Shown here: positions 21,112 through 22,607 of the stretch, one piece after another
How the letters are laid out: every line of letters begins with the position of its first letter
Position numbering within the stretch: the first letter of the stretch is position 1
NCBI GenBank assembly: GCA_016207465.1
Contig: JACQPP010000123.1
Coordinates: 1-22,607, forward strand
Origin: Methanobacteriota archaeon
GTDB taxonomy: Archaea > Halobacteriota > Syntropharchaeia > JACQPP01
DNA: 22,607 nt
Direction: 5' to 3'
The notes under the pieces: generated by a model
What the model was told of the DNA's origin: nothing
Seen by the model: only the letters and a program-made list of their open reading frames with translations
The model's database searches: none
Program-made: the position numbers and the translations under genes

Positions 21112-21643
21112 GGCCGTAGATGAGTCCCATCACCCCCGTGGCGTGGATGTCGTCCCCCTCGGCTTCCAGGACCACCTGGGGGAGATTCTCGGTGGCGTGG
21201 CCCGCCACCACCATCCCGTGGCGGGTGAGGTCGAAGGTGGTGAGGTGGAGGGGGCAGGGGCCGAGGACCTTGTGGCGGGCCTGGTAGACCCCGGCGAGGG
21301 GCCCCCCCTGGTGGGTGCAGAATGTGTTGAAGGCCACCACATCCTGGCCGGGCCCGATGCCGCCGCCCGCCCTGCGGCCCAGTTTCACCAGGTAGGACTT
21401 GTGGAGGGGGTCGTCGCCGGGATAGGAGAACTCCACCGGCGTGTCCACCTGGAGGGCCGAGAGGCTCCCGATTCGCCTCCGGGGGTAGGCGGCGAGGCGG
21501 ACTGTCCTTCCGGCGTCCTGGGCCAGGACCCGGCCCACGAAGAGGTCCCCAAGCCGCACCGCCACCACGGTCCCCGCGGCGCCGGCCCCCATCTTCAGGA
21601 GGAACTGGCGCCGGGTCATGCATGGGGGCGGGTCGGGGTTCAT
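21092..21643 (-). CDS. Tat-exported Rieske protein, AioB/IdrB-like
   Basis: A 183-residue protein. Tat signal MTRRQFLLKMGAGAAG. The 2Fe-2S ligands are Cys109 and His111 (CTHQGG) and Cys130 and His133 (CPLH). The two cysteines that form a disulfide in many Rieske proteins are replaced by Gly and Leu. The end HATENLPQVVLEAEGDDIHA and GLIYGH is characteristic of AioB-type small subunits. It passes electrons between the molybdenum subunit and a carrier, outside the membrane. Its ATG overlaps the peroxidase stop by 4 bp. Confidence 0.87.
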   Translation of the reverse strand: MNPDPPPCMTRRQFLLKMGAGAAGTVVAVRLGDLFVGRVLAQDAGRTVRLAAYPRRRIGSLSALQVDTPVEFSYPGDDPLHKSYLVKLGRRAGGGIGPGQDVVAFNTFCTHQGGPLAGVYQARHKVLGPCPLHLTTFDLTRHGMVVAGHATENLPQVVLEAEGDDIHATGVMGLIYGHDRNIR

Positions 21644-22607
21644 GTGAGCACCTCCGCCGGGGCGTACTTGGGCAGGTCAGGGGTCTCGATGAGGATTTCC
21701 GGCCCGCTCAATGATTTCAGGAACTCCACCAGATTCCGCTTCTCCTCCGGGGCGAGGCCCAGAGGGCGCATCCGGGGGCTCTTCTCTCCGGGCCCCCGGT
21801 CGCCCCCGCGGTCGTAGAAGTCCACGACCTCCTCCAGGGACGGGAGGACGCCGTTGTGCATGTAGGGGGCGGTGTGGTTGATGTAGCGCAGCGGGGGGGT
21901 GCGGAACTTTCCGATGTCCTCGTCGCGCTTCGTGGTGTAGTAGAGGCCCAGGTCGGTGGTGGCGTTGCGGTAGACATCCTCGGGGACCCCGCGGATGAGA
22001 TGCTGGTAGCGCAGCGAAATCTGCCGCAGGGGGTCCTTCCGGAACTCCGGGTGGTCGGGCACCCCCAGGTTGTGGTAGCTCTCGTCGGTGAACAGGGCGC
22101 CGCCGTGGCAGGAGGTGCACGCGGCCTTTCCGGCGAAGAGTTCCATGCCGCGCCTGGCGGACTCAGGGAGGGCGGAAGGGTCCCCGCGGGCGTACCTGTC
22201 GAAGGGGGTGTCCTTGGTGACCGTCTCGGCCCGCTCGAAGGAGGCGATGGCCTTCAGCACCAGGGGATAGGAGGGCCCGGTCCCGAAGGCCTCCCGGAAC
22301 ATCTCCACGTAGTCTGGGGCCTGGGCGAGGCGCTCCTCGACCATCGCCGGGTCGCCGTTCCCCGCCAGGTTGCCGGTGATGGCGCTGTCGGCCTGACTCT
22401 CCAGGCTGGTGGACTCGCCGGCCCAGAAGAGTTTCGCCAGGTAGGCGGAGTTGACCACCGTCTGGCTGTTCCTCCAGTGCTGGGTCCCCGGGTAGCCCCG
22501 GGAGAGGGGCTGGCCGTCGCCCCACCCCAGCCGCGGGGCGTGGCAGGAGGCGCAGGAGGTGGTGAGGTCCCCGGAGAGGCGGTTGTCGAAGAACAGCATG
22601 CGTCCCA
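21640..22607 (-). CDS. Di-haem cytochrome c peroxidase/MauG-like protein, N-terminus outside the window
   Basis: The visible part is about 320 residues and continues past the right edge; the frame reads GRMLFFDNRLSGD at the edge, so the ATG at 22599 is internal. Two haem-binding motifs are present: CASCH (residues 16-20 of the visible part) and CTSCH (161-165). FRTPPLRYINHTAPYMHNG carries the methionine/histidine region of the family. Bacterial di-haem peroxidases reduce hydrogen peroxide outside the membrane. In iodate reducers two such proteins, IdrP1 and IdrP2, are encoded with idrA and idrB. Here it is the first visible gene of the operon; a signal peptide is expected upstream. Confidence 0.85.
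   Translation of the reverse strand, partial: GRMLFFDNRLSGDLTTSCASCHAPRLGWGDGQPLSRGYPGTQHWRNSQTVVNSAYLAKLFWAGESTSLESQADSAITGNLAGNGDPAMVEERLAQAPDYVEMFREAFGTGPSYPLVLKAIASFERAETVTKDTPFDRYARGDPSALPESARRGMELFAGKAACTSCHGGALFTDESYHNLGVPDHPEFRKDPLRQISLRYQHLIRGVPEDVYRNATTDLGLYYTTKRDEDIGKFRTPPLRYINHTAPYMHNGVLPSLEEVVDFYDRGGDRGPGEKSPRMRPLGLAPEEKRNLVEFLKSLSGPEILIETPDLPKYAPAEVLT

Noticed and set aside
1..22607. tRNA and rRNA genes, insertion sequences, CRISPR arrays
   Set aside because: I saw no cloverleaf with a conserved T-loop, no ribosomal RNA stretch, no transposase or integrase and no repeat-spacer array.

Overview
This is a very GC-rich window from a prokaryote that looks archaeal. Several starts sit about 25 bp downstream of an AT-rich TATA-like box with no Shine-Dalgarno sequence, so they appear leaderless. 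The families also fit: a TrmB-type regulator, an AbrB-PhoU fusion regulator, MNT-HEPN and AbrB-PIN modules, and a P-II-like protein. I cannot fix the lineage. The content points to a respiring organism that uses molybdenum (or tungsten) enzymes outside the cytoplasmic membrane.

Layout, left to right. 1-459: an AbrB antitoxin with a decayed PIN partner at the window edge. 519-842: a small DUF2892-type membrane protein. 1143-3184: a multi-ferredoxin protein coupled to a TorD/DmsD-type chaperone. 3301-3630: a blue-copper lipoprotein, followed by an MNT-HEPN pair (3707-4397) that lies between two copies of the cupredoxin gene's 3' end. 4471-10994 (minus strand): a respiratory locus read in the order MoaD-like protein, unknown protein, His-rich coiled-coil protein, Tat-exported molybdopterin subunit, four-cluster ferredoxin subunit, NrfD-type membrane subunit, 57-residue membrane protein. 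11150-12737: a P-II-like protein and a TrmB-type regulator. 12746-13893: a GNAT acetyltransferase and an SCP2-like protein. 14137-15492: five tiny zinc-binding and/or membrane proteins, four of them joined by ATGA overlaps. 15763-16773: AbrB-PhoU regulator. 16782-17430: complete AbrB-PIN module. 17485-18243: TauE/SafE permease. 18325-22607: a tightly overlapped minus-strand operon of di-haem peroxidase (cut by the window edge), Rieske protein and AioA/IdrA-type molybdopterin subunit.

The right-hand operon is the most notable. Its large subunit carries an exact C-x2-C-x3-C-x70-S cluster motif of the arsenite oxidase/iodate reductase group, and its Rieske partner is AioB/IdrB-like. A di-haem peroxidase in the same operon is the arrangement known for iodate reductase (idrA, idrB, idrP1, idrP2) rather than for arsenite oxidase. 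A 19-bp motif with TAC triplets 9 bp apart precedes four respiratory-type promoters (near 952, 3241, 11021 and 18295), which suggests one regulon linking the DUF2892 protein, the chaperone/cupredoxin pair, the MoaD-led operon and the TauE permease. The likely division of labour is: MoaD-like protein for cofactor sulfur, TorD-like chaperone for folding before Tat export, cupredoxin and di-haem protein as extracytoplasmic electron carriers or peroxide removers, and NrfD as the quinone link.
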